Assembly (NCBI RefSeq): GCF_900112605.1
Contig: NZ_FOMJ01000002.1
Location: forward strand, 1 to 64,000
DNA length: 64,000 nt
Direction: 5' to 3'
From: Thiohalospira halophila DSM 15071
GTDB taxonomy: Bacteria > Pseudomonadota > Gammaproteobacteria > Thiohalospirales > Thiohalospiraceae
The translations under genes were made by a program, and so were the position numbers. Of this stretch, positions 1-9,514 are shown piece after piece (the first letter of the stretch is position 1; the number at the start of each line of letters is the position of its first letter). Under the pieces are notes generated by a model. That model saw nothing but the letters and a program-made list of their open reading frames with translations. It was not told the origin of the DNA and ran no database searches.

Positions 1-339
1 AAGCGGGACGACGTCGAGCGTGGTCAGGTGCTGGCGAAGCCGGGCTCCATCACGCCGCACACGCGTTTCGAGTGCGAGGTGTACGTGCTTTCTAAGGAAG
101 AGGGGGGGCGTCATACGCCCTTCTTCAACGGCTACCGGCCGCAGTTCTATTTCCGTACCACGGACGTGACCGGTTCGGTGGAACTGCCGGAGGGCACGGA
201 GATGGTGATGCCGGGTGACAACGTCCAGATGACGGTATCGCTGATTGCGCCCATCGCCATGGAGGACGGTCTGCGCTTCGCGATTCGCGAGGGCGGCCGC
301 ACCGTGGGTGCCGGCGTCGTCTCGAAGATCATCGAGTAA
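1..339 (+). CDS. tuf: Elongation factor Tu, C-terminal part (truncated by window start)
   Basis: EF-Tu delivers aminoacyl-tRNA to the ribosome as a GTP complex. Only the last 112 residues are in the window, open from base 1. They match domains II/III of EF-Tu: [12 protein letters not shown], then [15 protein letters not shown] and the C-terminal [13 protein letters not shown] segment. It ends 5 bases before rpsJ, the usual tuf-rpsJ arrangement of the str/S10 junction in gammaproteobacteria, so rpsJ is probably expressed from upstream promoters outside the window. The GTPase domain is not visible. Confidence 0.97.
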   Translation, partial: KRDDVERGQVLAKPGSITPHTRFECEVYVLSKEEGGRHTPFFNGYRPQFYFRTTDVTGSVELPEGTEMVMPGDNVQMTVSLIAPIAMEDGLRFAIREGGRTVGAGVVSKIIE

Positions 340-344
340 TCGAC

Positions 345-662
345 ATGGCCGCACTGAGTCAGCGCATCCGTATCCGCCTCAAGGGCTTCGACCACCGTCT
401 CATCGACCAGTCGGCGAGTGAGATCGTGGACACGGCCAAGCGCACAGGCGCCCAGGTCCGTGGCCCGATTCCCCTGCCGACGAAGCAGGAACGGTTCACC
501 GTCCTCAAGTCGCCGCACGTGAACAAGGACGCTCGTGACCAGTACGAGCTCCGGACCCACAAGCGGCTCATGGACATCGTGGACCCGACCGACAAGACGG
601 TCGACGCCCTCATGAAGCTGGATCTTGCCGCCGGTGTGGATGTCCAGATCAAGCTGAACTGA
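345..662 (+). CDS. rpsJ: 30S ribosomal protein S10
   Basis: Small-subunit head protein, also the NusE transcription antitermination factor. 105 residues, about the usual length (E. coli 103). It starts [19 protein letters not shown] and carries the typical [19 protein letters not shown] segment. It is tightly linked to tuf. Unlike the rest of this cluster it is followed by a 105-base spacer containing a strong hairpin before rplC. Confidence 0.97.
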   Translation: MAALSQRIRIRLKGFDHRLIDQSASEIVDTAKRTGAQVRGPIPLPTKQERFTVLKSPHVNKDARDQYELRTHKRLMDIVDPTDKTVDALMKLDLAAGVDVQIKLN

Positions 663-690
663 CGTCCACACGACAGGTGGGAGTGCGGTG

Positions 691-711
691 AGGCCCCCTC
701 GAGGGGCCTTT
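691..711 (+). promoter_or_regulatory. Hairpin between rpsJ and rplC, attenuator-like
   Basis: AGGCCCC (691-697) pairs perfectly with GGGGCCT (703-709) around a 5-base loop, followed by only TTT. It lies inside the ribosomal operon, so it cannot be an absolute terminator. A role as attenuator, RNA processing site or L4-responsive element is inferred from position only. In E. coli the L4-regulated leader precedes rpsJ, and here there is no room there. Confidence 0.5.
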
Positions 712-767
712 GCCGTCGAATGAAACGCATCGGTCAACCGAAATCGATGCCAGCGAGGTAGAGAACA

Positions 768-1418
768 ATGGCAATCGGCGTAGTAGGCCGTAAGGTGGGC
801 ATGTCGCGCGTGTTCACCGAAAACGGCGAGGCTGTCCCGGTCACCGTGATCGAGGTCGAGCCCAATCGCATCACCCAGATCAAGTCCGCGGCCACTGATG
901 GTTACGAGGCGGTCCAGGTGACCGTTGGCGAGCGCCGGCCATCGCGGGTCACGAGCCCCATGGCAGGGCATTTCGCCAAGGCGGGTGTCGAAGCCGGGCG
1001 CAACGTGCAGGAGTTCCGTATCCAGGATCCTTCCGCAGAGGAAGGGCTGGAAGCCGGGAACGAGATCCGGGTCGACCGCTTCAGCGATGGTCAGAAGGTC
1101 GACGTCACCGGGGTCAGTATCGGTAAGGGGTTTGCCGGGACCATCAAACGGCACAACTTCTCTGCGCAGCGGACCACGCACGGCAACTCCAAGTCCCACC
1201 GGGTCCCCGGCTCCATTGGTCAGAACCAGAGTCCGGGCCGCGTCTTCAAGGGTAAGAAGATGTCCGGCCAGATGGGCAACAAACGTACCACGGTTCAGAA
1301 TCTGGAGGTGGTGCGCGTGGATGCCGACCGTAACCTGCTTCTCGTCCGGGGGGCAGTCCCCGGCGCCAAGGGTGGCGATGTCATCGTCCGCCCGGCAGTC
1401 AAGGCGCAGGAGGGCTGA
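768..1418 (+). CDS. rplC: 50S ribosomal protein L3
   Basis: Large-subunit protein that helps form the peptidyl-transferase region. 216 residues, start [18 protein letters not shown]. It has the conserved loop [20 protein letters not shown] with the glutamine that PrmB methylates in E. coli. A GAGGT-type ribosome binding site lies just upstream (around 755). The stop is 4 bases before rplD. Confidence 0.97.
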   Translation: MAIGVVGRKVGMSRVFTENGEAVPVTVIEVEPNRITQIKSAATDGYEAVQVTVGERRPSRVTSPMAGHFAKAGVEAGRNVQEFRIQDPSAEEGLEAGNEIRVDRFSDGQKVDVTGVSIGKGFAGTIKRHNFSAQRTTHGNSKSHRVPGSIGQNQSPGRVFKGKKMSGQMGNKRTTVQNLEVVRVDADRNLLLVRGAVPGAKGGDVIVRPAVKAQEG

Positions 1419-1422
1419 ACCG

Positions 1423-2043
1423 ATGGAACTCAAGAAGACGACGGCGGGCGGCAACGCCTCGACCAACAGCGTTGAGCTCAGTGACGGCATCTTTGCCAAT
1501 GCGTTCAACGAAGATCTCGTCGCCCAGGTGGTGACCGCGTATATGAACCGCGCCCGTCAGGGCTCGAAGGCGCAGAAGAGCCGCTCCGACGTTCGCGGTG
1601 GCGGCGCCAAGCCCTGGCGGCAGAAGGGGACCGGGCGCGCCCGGTCCGGGACGATTCGAAGCCCGATCTGGACCGGCGGCGGCAAGACGTTCGCGGCTGA
1701 GCCCCGTGACTTCTCCCAGAAGGTCAATCGGAAGATGTACCGGGGTGCGATGCGCTCCATCCTCTCCGAGCTGGTGCGTCAGGAACGCCTGATGGTCATG
1801 GACAAGCTCGAGCTCGAGGCGCCCAAGACCCGCGAGCTTGCCGGCCAGCTGAAGAAACTCGGTGCCGAGGATGCCCTCATCGTGACGGCAGAGCTGGACG
1901 AAAAGCTCTACCTGGCCTCGCGCAATCTGCCCCACGTGGCGGCCATCGATGCCGAGGCCCTGGATCCGGTCAGCCTGGTGGGCTTCGGCAAGGTCATCAT
2001 GACGGCCGCAGCGGTCAAGCGTGTCGAGGAGAAGCTGGCATGA
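1423..2043 (+). CDS. rplD: 50S ribosomal protein L4
   Basis: Large-subunit assembly protein and, in E. coli, the autogenous regulator of the S10 operon. The reading frame stays open upstream into rplC. The ATG at 1423 is chosen because it gives the normal N-terminus and a 206-residue product, and because it follows the rplC stop by 4 bases. The extended loop [21 protein letters not shown] is present. Its last bases overlap the rplW start (ATGA). Confidence 0.96.
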   Translation: MELKKTTAGGNASTNSVELSDGIFANAFNEDLVAQVVTAYMNRARQGSKAQKSRSDVRGGGAKPWRQKGTGRARSGTIRSPIWTGGGKTFAAEPRDFSQKVNRKMYRGAMRSILSELVRQERLMVMDKLELEAPKTRELAGQLKKLGAEDALIVTAELDEKLYLASRNLPHVAAIDAEALDPVSLVGFGKVIMTAAAVKRVEEKLA

Positions 2044-2336
2044 ATCAAGAGCGACTCATGAAGGTCCTGCTCGCGCCGCACGTCTCCGAGAAGACCACGC
2101 GTGCGGCCGAAGAAGACAACCAGGTGGCGTTCCGGGTGCTGCCCGACGCGAACAAGCTGGAGATCCGCAAGGCGGTAGAGACGCTTTTCAATGTCGACGT
2201 AGTCAACGTGCAAACGGTCTACGTGAAGGGCAAGAAGAAGCGTTTCGGCGTCCAGCAGGGGCGGCGCAAAGACTGGAAGAAGGCGTACGTCCGACTGGCC
2301 GAGGGCCAAGACATCGACTTCGTCGGCGCCGAGTAA
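2040..2336 (+). CDS. rplW: 50S ribosomal protein L23
   Basis: Exit-tunnel rim protein and docking site for trigger factor and SRP. 98 residues, [20 protein letters not shown], with the typical [19 protein letters not shown] tail. It overlaps the rplD stop by 4 bases, which suggests translational coupling. Confidence 0.97.
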   Translation: MNQERLMKVLLAPHVSEKTTRAAEEDNQVAFRVLPDANKLEIRKAVETLFNVDVVNVQTVYVKGKKKRFGVQQGRRKDWKKAYVRLAEGQDIDFVGAE

Positions 2337-2348
2337 GGAGGGTTTCGC

Positions 2349-3176
2349 ATGGCACTGAAGAAGGCAAATCCGACCTCTCCGGGGCGTCGCTTCGTAGTCC
2401 AGGTCGTCAACGAGGAGCTGCACAAGGGGCGTCCATGGGCGCCGCTGACCGAGAAGCAGCACCGGCGTGGCGGTCGTAACAGCGACGGCCGGATCACGGC
2501 CCGGCACCGGGGTGGTGGCCACAAGCAGCTCTATCGCCACATCGATTTCCGGCGCGGCAAGGACGGGGTTCCGGCGCGGGTGGAGCGGCTCGAGCACGAC
2601 CCGAACCGGAGCGCGCACATCGCGCTGCTCCTGTACGCCGACGGCGAGCGCCGGTACATCCTGGCGCCGCGGAACGTGAACGTCGGCACGGAGCTTCGGT
2701 CGGGCGTGGATGCCCCCATTCGCCCCGGCAATGCCCTGCCGCTTCGCAATATCCCGGTGGGTACGACCATCCACAATGTCGAGATGAAGCCGGGCAAGGG
2801 CGGTCAGCTCGCTCGCGCTGCCGGGACCGGTGTTCAGCTGGTCGCCCGCGAGGGGACCTACGCGACTCTGCGGCTGCGCTCCGGCGAGATGCGGAAGGTA
2901 CACGTCGACTGCCGCGCTACGGTGGGCGAGGTCGGCAACTCGGAGCATACCCTGCGCAAGCTCGGTAAGGCCGGGGCCAAGCGGTGGGCCGGTGAACGGC
3001 CGACGGTTCGTGGCGTATCCATGAACCCCGTGGATCACCCCCACGGCGGTGGTGAGGGCCGCACGGCCGGCGGGCGTCATCCGGTGTCCCCCTGGGGGCA
3101 GCCCACCAAGGGCTACCGGACGCGCAAAAACAAGGCGACGGACAAGTTCATCGTCCGCCGTCGCAAGCGGAAATAA
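2349..3176 (+). CDS. rplB: 50S ribosomal protein L2
   Basis: Universal core protein needed for subunit joining and peptidyl transfer. 275 residues. It contains the diagnostic [13 protein letters not shown] segment with the essential histidine near residue 230, and a lysine/arginine-rich C-terminus. A TAAGGAGG ribosome binding site precedes the ATG. Confidence 0.98.
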   Translation: MALKKANPTSPGRRFVVQVVNEELHKGRPWAPLTEKQHRRGGRNSDGRITARHRGGGHKQLYRHIDFRRGKDGVPARVERLEHDPNRSAHIALLLYADGERRYILAPRNVNVGTELRSGVDAPIRPGNALPLRNIPVGTTIHNVEMKPGKGGQLARAAGTGVQLVAREGTYATLRLRSGEMRKVHVDCRATVGEVGNSEHTLRKLGKAGAKRWAGERPTVRGVSMNPVDHPHGGGEGRTAGGRHPVSPWGQPTKGYRTRKNKATDKFIVRRRKRK

Positions 3177-3190
3177 GGGTACGAATCGTC

Positions 3191-3463
3191 ATGCCTCGTT
3201 CCATCAAGAAGGGTCCTTTCGTCGATCTCGACCTCGTCAAGAAGGTGGAGGCGGCTCACGCCTCGGGCAGCAAGAAGCCCATCAAGACCTGGTCCCGGCG
3301 TTCCATGGTGGTCCCCGACATGATCGGGTTGACCATTGCGGTCCATAACGGCCGTCAGCATGTTCCGGTGCTTATCTCCGAGAACATGGTCGGTCACAAG
3401 CTCGGCGAATTCGCGAGCACGCGGCACTTCCGCGGGCACGCCGCCGACAAGAAGTCGCGCTAG
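3191..3463 (+). CDS. rpsS: 30S ribosomal protein S19
   Basis: Small-subunit head protein that partners with S13. 90 residues, [19 protein letters not shown], with [21 protein letters not shown] and [12 protein letters not shown] as in all bacterial S19. It sits in the conserved rplB-rpsS-rplV order. Confidence 0.98.
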   Translation: MPRSIKKGPFVDLDLVKKVEAAHASGSKKPIKTWSRRSMVVPDMIGLTIAVHNGRQHVPVLISENMVGHKLGEFASTRHFRGHAADKKSR

Positions 3464-3475
3464 GGGGTAGAGAAC

Positions 3476-3808
3476 ATGGAAACCGCAGCTAAGCTCCGGT
3501 TCGCGCGCATCTCGCCGCAGAAGACCCGTCTGGTCGCCGACCAGGTTCGGGGCATGCCGGTGGAGGCCGCGCTACAGCAGCTCACCTTCAGCCCCAAGAA
3601 GGCCGCGGAAGTCGTCCGCAAGGTGATCGAGTCGGCGGTGGCCAATGCCGAACACAACGACGGCGCCGATATCGACGAGCTCCGCGTTCAGCGGATCACC
3701 GTCGACGAGGGCCCGGCACTCAAGCGCATCCAGGCGCGAGCCAAGGGGCGCGCGAATCGAATCCTCAAGCGGACCAGCCACATTACCGTGGTGGTCGCGG
3801 AACAGTAG
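3476..3808 (+). CDS. rplV: 50S ribosomal protein L22
   Basis: Lines the exit tunnel; its loop is a known macrolide-resistance site. 110 residues, [26 protein letters not shown], with the C-terminal ARGRANRI-type loop ([19 protein letters not shown]). Preceded by a GGGGGTAGAG ribosome binding region. Confidence 0.97.
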   Translation: METAAKLRFARISPQKTRLVADQVRGMPVEAALQQLTFSPKKAAEVVRKVIESAVANAEHNDGADIDELRVQRITVDEGPALKRIQARAKGRANRILKRTSHITVVVAEQ

Positions 3809-3820
3809 GAGAGGCACGGA

Positions 3821-4513
3821 ATGGGTCACAAGGTACATCCGACCGGCATTCGCCTCGGGATCGTCAAGGACTGGCGCTCCACCTGGTATGCCGACAGCAA
3901 GCAGTACCCGGAGCTGCTCCACAACGATCTGCAGGTCCGCGACTACCTGAACAAGAAGCTGGCGCACGCCTCCGTGAGCCGGATCCAGATCGAGCGGCCC
4001 GCCAAGAATGCGCGGATCACCATCCACACGGCGCGGCCGGGGATCGTGATCGGCAAGAAGGGCGCCGACATCGAACGGCTCCGCCAGGAGATCCGCGGGC
4101 TGGTGGGCGTCGACGAGGTCAAGATCGACATCGAGGAGATCCGTAAGCCGGAGATCGATGCCGAACTCGTCGCGCAGAACATCGCTCAGCAGCTCGAGAA
4201 GCGGATCATGTTCCGCCGGGCCATGAAGCGGGCCGTGGGTAATGCCATGCGGCTCGGTGCCCAGGGCGTCAAGGTCAACGTGGCGGGCCGCCTGAACGGC
4301 GCGGAGATCGCTCGTTCGGAGTGGTATCGAGAGGGCCGCGTGCCTCTGCACACCCTCCGGGCCGACGTTGACTACGCCCTGGCAGAGGCCAAGACCACGT
4401 ACGGCGTCATCGGCGTGAAAGTCTGGATCTTCAAGGGCGAGATCATGGACACCCACGAGCACAACAAGGCGCAGGGCGGCGACGCCGAGAAGCCGGCTGC
4501 CAACCAGGGGTAA
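3821..4513 (+). CDS. rpsC: 30S ribosomal protein S3
   Basis: mRNA-entry protein with helicase activity. 230 residues, [18 protein letters not shown]. An N-terminal KH domain carries the GKKG motif ([13 protein letters not shown] near residues 75-88), followed by the C-terminal S3 domain with the [12 protein letters not shown] segment. The C-terminal tail is short and acidic/Gly-rich. Confidence 0.98.
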   Translation: MGHKVHPTGIRLGIVKDWRSTWYADSKQYPELLHNDLQVRDYLNKKLAHASVSRIQIERPAKNARITIHTARPGIVIGKKGADIERLRQEIRGLVGVDEVKIDIEEIRKPEIDAELVAQNIAQQLEKRIMFRRAMKRAVGNAMRLGAQGVKVNVAGRLNGAEIARSEWYREGRVPLHTLRADVDYALAEAKTTYGVIGVKVWIFKGEIMDTHEHNKAQGGDAEKPAANQG

Positions 4514-4518
4514 CCGAC

Positions 4519-4932
4519 ATGCTCCAGCCGAAGCGAACAAAATTCCGCAAGCGCCAGAAGGGCCGTAATACCGGTCTCGCTACCTCCGGCACCGACGTCA
4601 GCTTTGGCGAGTTCGGGCTGAAGGCGGTGGAGCGGGGTCGGATCACCTCGCGCCAGATCGAGGCGGCCCGTCGGGCGATGAATCGCTACATTAAGCGTGG
4701 CGGGAAGATCTGGATCCGGATCTTCCCCGACAAGCCCATCTCCGAAAAGCCCCTGGAGGTCCGCATGGGCAAGGGCAAGGGCAACGTCGAGTACTGGGTC
4801 TCCGAGATCCAGCCCGGCAAGATGCTCTACGAGATGGAAGGGGTCTCGGAAGAGGTCGCGCGGGAGGCGTTCCGTCTCGCGGCGCAGAAGCTTCCGGTCA
4901 AGACGGTATTCGTAACCCGGACGGTGTTGTGA
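4519..4932 (+). CDS. rplP: 50S ribosomal protein L16
   Basis: Binds at the A-site tRNA elbow. 137 residues, [17 protein letters not shown], with the [12 protein letters not shown] motif. Its stop TGA shares one base with the rpmC start. Confidence 0.98.
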   Translation: MLQPKRTKFRKRQKGRNTGLATSGTDVSFGEFGLKAVERGRITSRQIEAARRAMNRYIKRGGKIWIRIFPDKPISEKPLEVRMGKGKGNVEYWVSEIQPGKMLYEMEGVSEEVAREAFRLAAQKLPVKTVFVTRTVL

Positions 4933-5126
4933 TGAAGGCGAGTGATCTGCGCAACAAGAACGAGGCCGAGCTGCGCGAAGAGCTCACGGGCCTGCTGCGC
5001 GAGCAGTTCAACCTGCGCATGCAGCACGCCACCGGCCAACTGGACAAGAATCACCGTTTGAAGGCGGTCCGCCGCGATATCGCGCGCGTCAAGACGGTGC
5101 TCAACGAAAGGGTCGAGCAGGCATGA
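4932..5126 (+). CDS. rpmC: 50S ribosomal protein L29
   Basis: Small tunnel-exit protein. 64 residues beginning [18 protein letters not shown] one codon earlier (4929) is also possible. The ATG is preferred because it gives the family N-terminus and a TGATG junction with rplP. It overlaps rpsQ by 4 bases. Confidence 0.95.
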   Translation: MKASDLRNKNEAELREELTGLLREQFNLRMQHATGQLDKNHRLKAVRRDIARVKTVLNERVEQA

Positions 5127-5380
5127 GCGAGGAAAAGCAGGCGCGGAGCGTTGTCGGGCGAGTAGTCTCCGACAAGGCCGACAAGACCGTCACGGTGCTC
5201 ATCGAGCGCCGGGTCGCGCACCCCCTCTACAAGAAGTTCATGAAGCGCTCTACCAAGGTGCGCGCGCATGACGAGAACAACGAGGGCCGTGAAGGCGACC
5301 TCGTCCGCATCCAGGAGGGGCGGCCGCGGTCCAAGACCAAGAGCTGGGAGCTCACCGGCGTGGTTGAACGCCCGGATTAA
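5123..5380 (+). CDS. rpsQ: 30S ribosomal protein S17
   Basis: Early-assembly 16S rRNA-binding protein. 85 residues with [25 protein letters not shown] and an OB-fold core. It is the last gene of the S10-type block. An 86-base spacer with a good sigma-70 promoter separates it from rplN. Confidence 0.97.
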   Translation: MSEEKQARSVVGRVVSDKADKTVTVLIERRVAHPLYKKFMKRSTKVRAHDENNEGREGDLVRIQEGRPRSKTKSWELTGVVERPD

Positions 5381-5383
5381 CTC

Positions 5384-5412
5384 TTGGGAATAGCGCAAAC
5401 CGGTGGTACAAT
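5384..5412 (+). promoter_or_regulatory. Internal sigma-70 promoter for the spc-type block
   Basis: TTGGGA (5384-5389) and TACAAT (5407-5412) are separated by exactly 17 bases, in the spacer between rpsQ and rplN. Both hexamers are close to consensus in a GC-rich context. This is where E. coli has its spc promoter. The assignment rests on sequence match and position. Confidence 0.7.
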
Positions 5413-5466
5413 TGCCGGCTTTGCTGCGGGTCGCCGGATCGGCATCGACAAGCTTCGGAGACAGTC

Positions 5467-5835
5467 ATGATACAGATGCAGACGACGCTGAATGTGGCGG
5501 ATAACAGTGGCGCCCGCCGCGTGCAGTGCATCAAGGTGCTCGGCGGCTCCAAGCGTCGCTACGCCAATATCGGAGACATCATCAAGGTGAGCGTTAAGGA
5601 GGCGATCCCGCGGGGTCGCGTCAAGAAGGGTGATGTCTACAACGCCGTGGTCGTGCGCTCGTGCAAGGGCGTTCGGCGGCCGGACGGGTCCGTGATCCGT
5701 TTCGATGCCAATGCCGCGGTGCTGCTGAACGCTCAGCTGCAGCCGGTGGGGACCCGTATCTTCGGGCCGGTGACCCGCGAGCTGCGCACCGAGAACTTCA
5801 TGAAGATCATCTCGCTGGCACCTGAAGTGCTGTAA
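5467..5835 (+). CDS. rplN: 50S ribosomal protein L14
   Basis: Forms inter-subunit bridges and binds the anti-association factor RsfS. 122 residues, [20 protein letters not shown], with [12 protein letters not shown] near the end. First gene after the internal promoter. Confidence 0.98.
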   Translation: MIQMQTTLNVADNSGARRVQCIKVLGGSKRRYANIGDIIKVSVKEAIPRGRVKKGDVYNAVVVRSCKGVRRPDGSVIRFDANAAVLLNAQLQPVGTRIFGPVTRELRTENFMKIISLAPEVL

Positions 5836-5848
5836 GAGGGGCGGAGCA

Positions 5849-6175
5849 ATGCGAAAAATCAAGCAGGGCGACCAGGTGGTCGTCGTTGCCGGTAAGGACA
5901 AGGGCGAGCGCGGCACCGTTCTTCGGGTCGTTCAGCGCCGCCGCGGGCTCGGGGTTGTCGTCGAAGGCGTCAACCAGGTCCGCAAGCACCAGAAGCCCAA
6001 TCCGCAGCTCGGCCAGCCCGGCGGGATCATCGAGCAGGAGAAACCGCTGGATATCTCCAACGTGATGCTCCTGAATCCGGCTACCGGTGGCGGTGACCGA
6101 GTCGGCTTCAAGGTCCTCGAGGACGGGCGGAAGGTGCGCTACTTCAAGTCCAACGGCGAAACCGTGGACGCCTGA
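5849..6175 (+). CDS. rplX: 50S ribosomal protein L24
   Basis: Assembly-initiator protein. 108 residues with an N-terminal KOW motif ([21 protein letters not shown]) and the [14 protein letters not shown] segment. A GAGGGGCGGAG ribosome binding site precedes it. Confidence 0.97.
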   Translation: MRKIKQGDQVVVVAGKDKGERGTVLRVVQRRRGLGVVVEGVNQVRKHQKPNPQLGQPGGIIEQEKPLDISNVMLLNPATGGGDRVGFKVLEDGRKVRYFKSNGETVDA

Positions 6176-6192
6176 CATTGGGGGCCGAAGGC

Positions 6193-6732
6193 ATGGCACG
6201 ACTCAAAGACTACTATCGCGAACAGGTGATCCCCCAGATGCGGGATCAGTTCGGTTACGGCAACATCATGGAGGTGCCCCAGATCAGCAAAGTCACGCTG
6301 AACATGGGCATCGGCGAGGCGGTTTCCGACAAGAAGGTGCTGGAGAATGCCATGGAGGACATGGCGGCGATCAGTGGCCAGCGCCCCATTGTGACCAAGG
6401 CGCGGAAGTCGGTCGCGGGATTCAAGATCCGCGAAGGCTGGCCCATTGGCTGCAAGGTGACTCTCCGTCGGGAACGGATGTACGAGTTCCTGGATCGCCT
6501 GGTCTCGGTGGCCATTCCGCGGATCCGGGACTTCCGGGGGCTTAACGGCAACAGCTTCGACGGCCGTGGGAACTACACCATGGGGGTTCGCGAGCAGATC
6601 ATGTTCCCGGAGATCGATTACGACCGTATCGATACCATCCGTGGCATGGATATCACCGTCGCGACCACGGCGAATACCGACCAGGAGGCACGGGCGCTGC
6701 TCGGGGCCTTCAACTTCCCGTTCAAGGGGTAG
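6193..6732 (+). CDS. rplE: 50S ribosomal protein L5
   Basis: Central protuberance protein that binds 5S rRNA. The frame is open from a TTG at 6178. The ATG at 6193 is chosen because it gives the family length of 179 residues and the usual start [14 protein letters not shown]. It has [22 protein letters not shown] and the C-terminal [13 protein letters not shown]. In E. coli, S8 represses this operon near the L5 start; no such element was resolved here. Confidence 0.96.
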   Translation: MARLKDYYREQVIPQMRDQFGYGNIMEVPQISKVTLNMGIGEAVSDKKVLENAMEDMAAISGQRPIVTKARKSVAGFKIREGWPIGCKVTLRRERMYEFLDRLVSVAIPRIRDFRGLNGNSFDGRGNYTMGVREQIMFPEIDYDRIDTIRGMDITVATTANTDQEARALLGAFNFPFKG

Positions 6733-6736
6733 GACA

Positions 6737-7042
6737 ATGGCGAAACGCAGCATGATCGAGCGCGAAAAGAAGCGCGCCCGCCTGGCCAAGAAGTACGCGG
6801 CCAAGCGCGAAGAACTCAAGGGTCGGGTGAAGGACACCACGCTTCCCCCGGAGGAGCGGCTGGCAGCTCAGCGTGAGCTTCAGAAGATCCCGCGCAACGC
6901 GAGTCCGGTGCGGCGCGAGAATCGCTGTTCAGTGACTGGCCGTCCGCACGGGTATTACCGGAAGTTCGGCCTCGGGCGAAACAAGCTGCGGGAGGCCGTT
7001 ATGCGCGGCGATGTCCCGGGCGTTCGCAAGAGCAGCTGGTAG
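6737..7042 (+). CDS. rpsN: 30S ribosomal protein S14, zinc-independent form
   Basis: Small-subunit head protein. 101 residues from ATG 6737 ([19 protein letters not shown]); the frame runs upstream into rplE, but this start follows the rplE stop by 4 bases. It is the long form without the CxxC...CxxC zinc ribbon, ending with the family motif [22 protein letters not shown]. Confidence 0.97.
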   Translation: MAKRSMIEREKKRARLAKKYAAKREELKGRVKDTTLPPEERLAAQRELQKIPRNASPVRRENRCSVTGRPHGYYRKFGLGRNKLREAVMRGDVPGVRKSSW

Positions 7043-7059
7043 GGACGGAGGAAGCACGC

Positions 7060-7455
7060 ATGAGCATGAGCGATCCCGTCAGCGATATGCTGACCCGCAT
7101 CCGCAACGGCCTTTCCGCCGAGAAGACCCGGGTCAGTATGCCGGCCTCTGGGTTGAAGTCGAATATTGCCCGCGTCCTCAAGGAAGAGGGTTTCATCAAG
7201 GATTGGTCGACCCGGGACAACGCCGGAAAACCGCTGCTGGATATTGATCTCAAGTACTTCGAGGGACGGCCCGTTATCGAGCGAATCGACCGCGTTTCGC
7301 GCCCCGGGCTCCGTACCTACCGTGGCCGCGACGACCTGCCAAAGGTGGCCAACGGGCTCGGGGTGGCCGTCGTCTCGACGCCCAAGGGCGTCATGACCGA
7401 CCGCGCCGCCCGGGCCTCCGGCCACGGCGGCGAGGTCATCTGCTACGTCTTCTAG
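7060..7455 (+). CDS. rpsH: 30S ribosomal protein S8
   Basis: Central-domain 16S binder, and the spc operon repressor in E. coli. 131 residues, [17 protein letters not shown], with the C-terminal [13 protein letters not shown] motif. A GGACGGAGGAAG ribosome binding region precedes the start. Confidence 0.97.
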   Translation: MSMSDPVSDMLTRIRNGLSAEKTRVSMPASGLKSNIARVLKEEGFIKDWSTRDNAGKPLLDIDLKYFEGRPVIERIDRVSRPGLRTYRGRDDLPKVANGLGVAVVSTPKGVMTDRAARASGHGGEVICYVF

Positions 7456-7468
7456 GGGGGGTTCGGCC

Positions 7469-8002
7469 ATGGCGAGAACAACACAGAATCCGTTGAGCAT
7501 CCCGTCCGGGGTCGAGCTTCAGGTCGACGGTCGCCGGATCCAGGTGAAGGGCAGCAAGGGCGAGCTCGAGCACGACGTCCATCAGGATGTCGACATCGAG
7601 GAGGGGAGCGGCGAAGTCCGCTTCCGCCCTCGTGATGACAACTTCAAGACGAATGCCCTGACCGGTACCACTCGGGCCGTGGTGCGGAACATGATCCAGG
7701 GCGTCAGCGAAGGGTTCGAGCGTCGGCTGCAGATGGTAGGCGTCGGATACCGCGCTCAGGCGCAGGGGCAGACGCTGAACCTCAACGTCGGCTTTTCACA
7801 CCCGGTGAACTACGAGGTGCCGGAAGGCATCACCATCGAGACCCCGAGCCAGACCGAGATTTTGGTCAAGGGAATCGACAAGCAGCAGGTGGGTCAGGTG
7901 GCCGCCGAGCTTCGTGCCTACCGTCCGCCGGAGCCCTATAAGGGCAAGGGTGTACGGTATGCCGATGAGCGGGTCATCATGAAAGAGGCCAAGAAGAAGT
8001 AG
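7469..8002 (+). CDS. rplF: 50S ribosomal protein L6
   Basis: Two-domain protein near the sarcin-ricin loop. 177 residues with the C-terminal signature [16 protein letters not shown] and the N-terminal duplicate fold. The first domain is unusually acidic for L6 ([13 protein letters not shown]), in line with a halophile. Confidence 0.97.
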   Translation: MARTTQNPLSIPSGVELQVDGRRIQVKGSKGELEHDVHQDVDIEEGSGEVRFRPRDDNFKTNALTGTTRAVVRNMIQGVSEGFERRLQMVGVGYRAQAQGQTLNLNVGFSHPVNYEVPEGITIETPSQTEILVKGIDKQQVGQVAAELRAYRPPEPYKGKGVRYADERVIMKEAKKK

Positions 8003-8010
8003 GGGCGAAC

Positions 8011-8364
8011 ATGGACAAGAAAACGGTACGTCTGCGTCGCGCCCGTCGGGGCCGCGCCAAGATTCGCGAGCTGGGGATGCACCGCCTGTGCGTCCATCGT
8101 ACGCCCCGGCATATTTATGCCCAGGTGATTGCACCCGATGGCGGCACCACCGTCGCCGCCTCCTCCACCGTGGAGACGGAGATGCAGGAGACGGTCGGTA
8201 CCACTGGCAACAGCAATGCCGCCGCCGCGGTGGGCCGGGCCATCGCCGAGAAGGCCAAGGGGGCCGGAGTCACCAAGGTGGCGTTCGACCGGTCCGGGTT
8301 CCAGTATCACGGTCGTATTCGCGCGCTGGCTGATGCCGCGCGGGAAAACGGGCTCGAATTCTGA
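8011..8364 (+). CDS. rplR: 50S ribosomal protein L18
   Basis: 5S rRNA-binding protein. 117 residues; the N-terminal basic arm [16 protein letters not shown] is followed by [15 protein letters not shown] and the C-terminal [20 protein letters not shown] signature. Confidence 0.97.
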   Translation: MDKKTVRLRRARRGRAKIRELGMHRLCVHRTPRHIYAQVIAPDGGTTVAASSTVETEMQETVGTTGNSNAAAAVGRAIAEKAKGAGVTKVAFDRSGFQYHGRIRALADAARENGLEF

Positions 8365-8373
8365 GGTAACGAA

Positions 8374-8880
8374 ATGGCGTCCTTTAATCAGAGCCAAGCC
8401 ACCGATGGCCTCCAGGAACGGCTGGTCACCATTAACCGCGTCGCCAAGGTGGTCAAGGGCGGTCGGCTGTTCTCCTTCACCGCGTTGACGGTCGTCGGCG
8501 ACGGTGAGGGCCGTGTCGGTTACGGCTACGGCAAGGCGCGCGAGGTGCCGTCCGCGATTTCCAAGGCGATGGAAGACGCGCGGAAGAACATGGTTCGGGT
8601 TCCCATGAATGGAGGCACGCTTCAGTACCCGGTTACGGCCACCCACGGGGCTGCGAAGGTCTTTATGCAACCCGCGTCGGCCGGTACGGGCATTATCGCG
8701 GGCGGTGCGATGCGAGCGGTCTTTGATGTCGCCGGCGTCCATGATGTGCTCGCCAAGTGCATCGGTTCCAACAATCCGATCAACGTGCTGCAGGCGACGC
8801 TCAACGGGCTTCGCGAGATGCGCGGTCCGGAAGAGGTCGCTGCCAAGCGTGGCATCGCGGTCGAAGACCTGGTGGGTTAG
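8374..8880 (+). CDS. rpsE: 30S ribosomal protein S5
   Basis: Decoding-fidelity protein (ram mutations in E. coli). 168 residues with the S5 signature [21 protein letters not shown] and [17 protein letters not shown]. Only 2 bases separate it from rpmD. Confidence 0.98.
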   Translation: MASFNQSQATDGLQERLVTINRVAKVVKGGRLFSFTALTVVGDGEGRVGYGYGKAREVPSAISKAMEDARKNMVRVPMNGGTLQYPVTATHGAAKVFMQPASAGTGIIAGGAMRAVFDVAGVHDVLAKCIGSNNPINVLQATLNGLREMRGPEEVAAKRGIAVEDLVG

Positions 8881-8882
8881 CC

Positions 8883-9068
8883 ATGAGTGAGAACACGATC
8901 AAGGTTACGCTCGTTCGAAGTCCGGCGCATCGTCGTGAGAACCACAAGGCCTGCGTCCGGGGGCTCGGCCTCCGGCGCATGAATCATACTCGCGAGGTCC
9001 TCGATACCCCGGAGAATCGCGGCATGATCAACAAGGTCTCCTACATGCTCCGCGTCGAGGAGAACTGA
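8883..9068 (+). CDS. rpmD: 50S ribosomal protein L30
   Basis: Small nonessential large-subunit protein. 61 residues from ATG 8883 ([13 protein letters not shown]). The frame extends upstream inside rpsE, but this start gives the normal size and spacing. It has [20 protein letters not shown], the L30 signature. Confidence 0.96.
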   Translation: MSENTIKVTLVRSPAHRRENHKACVRGLGLRRMNHTREVLDTPENRGMINKVSYMLRVEEN

Positions 9069-9070
9069 CT

Positions 9071-9505
9071 ATGCGACTCAACGATCTGCGGCGCGCCAAG
9101 GGCGCACGGAAAGAGAGGAAGCGGGTCGCCCGCGGGACCGGAAGCGGGCTCGGCAAGACCGCCGGCCGTGGACATAACGGTCTCAAGTCGCGCTCCGGCG
9201 GCCGCGTCAGCCCCGGCTTCGAGGGTGGCCAGATGCCGCTGCAGCGCCGGCTGCCAAAGGTTGGCTTCCGCTCCCGGATGGCTCGGACGACCGCGGAGGT
9301 CCGTCTTGATCGCCTCGGCAAGGTCGAGGGCGATGCCGTGACACTGGAGGGCCTCAAGGCCGCGGGCGTCATCCCGCACAGCATGGAGCGTGCGAAGATC
9401 ATCGGCAGTGGTGAAATCGCCGGTCCGGTGACCGTCCGGGGCCTGCGGGTGACCAAGGGCGCCCGGGCAGCGATCGAGGCGGCCGGCGGCCGCGTCGAAG
9501 ACTAA
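9071..9505 (+). CDS. rplO: 50S ribosomal protein L15
   Basis: Late assembly protein. 144 residues. The glycine/arginine-rich N-terminal arm [16 protein letters not shown] is followed by [18 protein letters not shown]. It ends 9 bases before secY, as is standard. Confidence 0.97.
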   Translation: MRLNDLRRAKGARKERKRVARGTGSGLGKTAGRGHNGLKSRSGGRVSPGFEGGQMPLQRRLPKVGFRSRMARTTAEVRLDRLGKVEGDAVTLEGLKAAGVIPHSMERAKIIGSGEIAGPVTVRGLRVTKGARAAIEAAGGRVED

Positions 9506-9514
9506 GGGGGCAAG

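Noticed and set aside
147-1508. Long minus-strand frame (453 codons) across rpsJ-rplC-rplD
   Set aside because: It is antisense to certain ribosomal genes; long open frames on the opposite strand are expected at this GC content, and the product has no family features.
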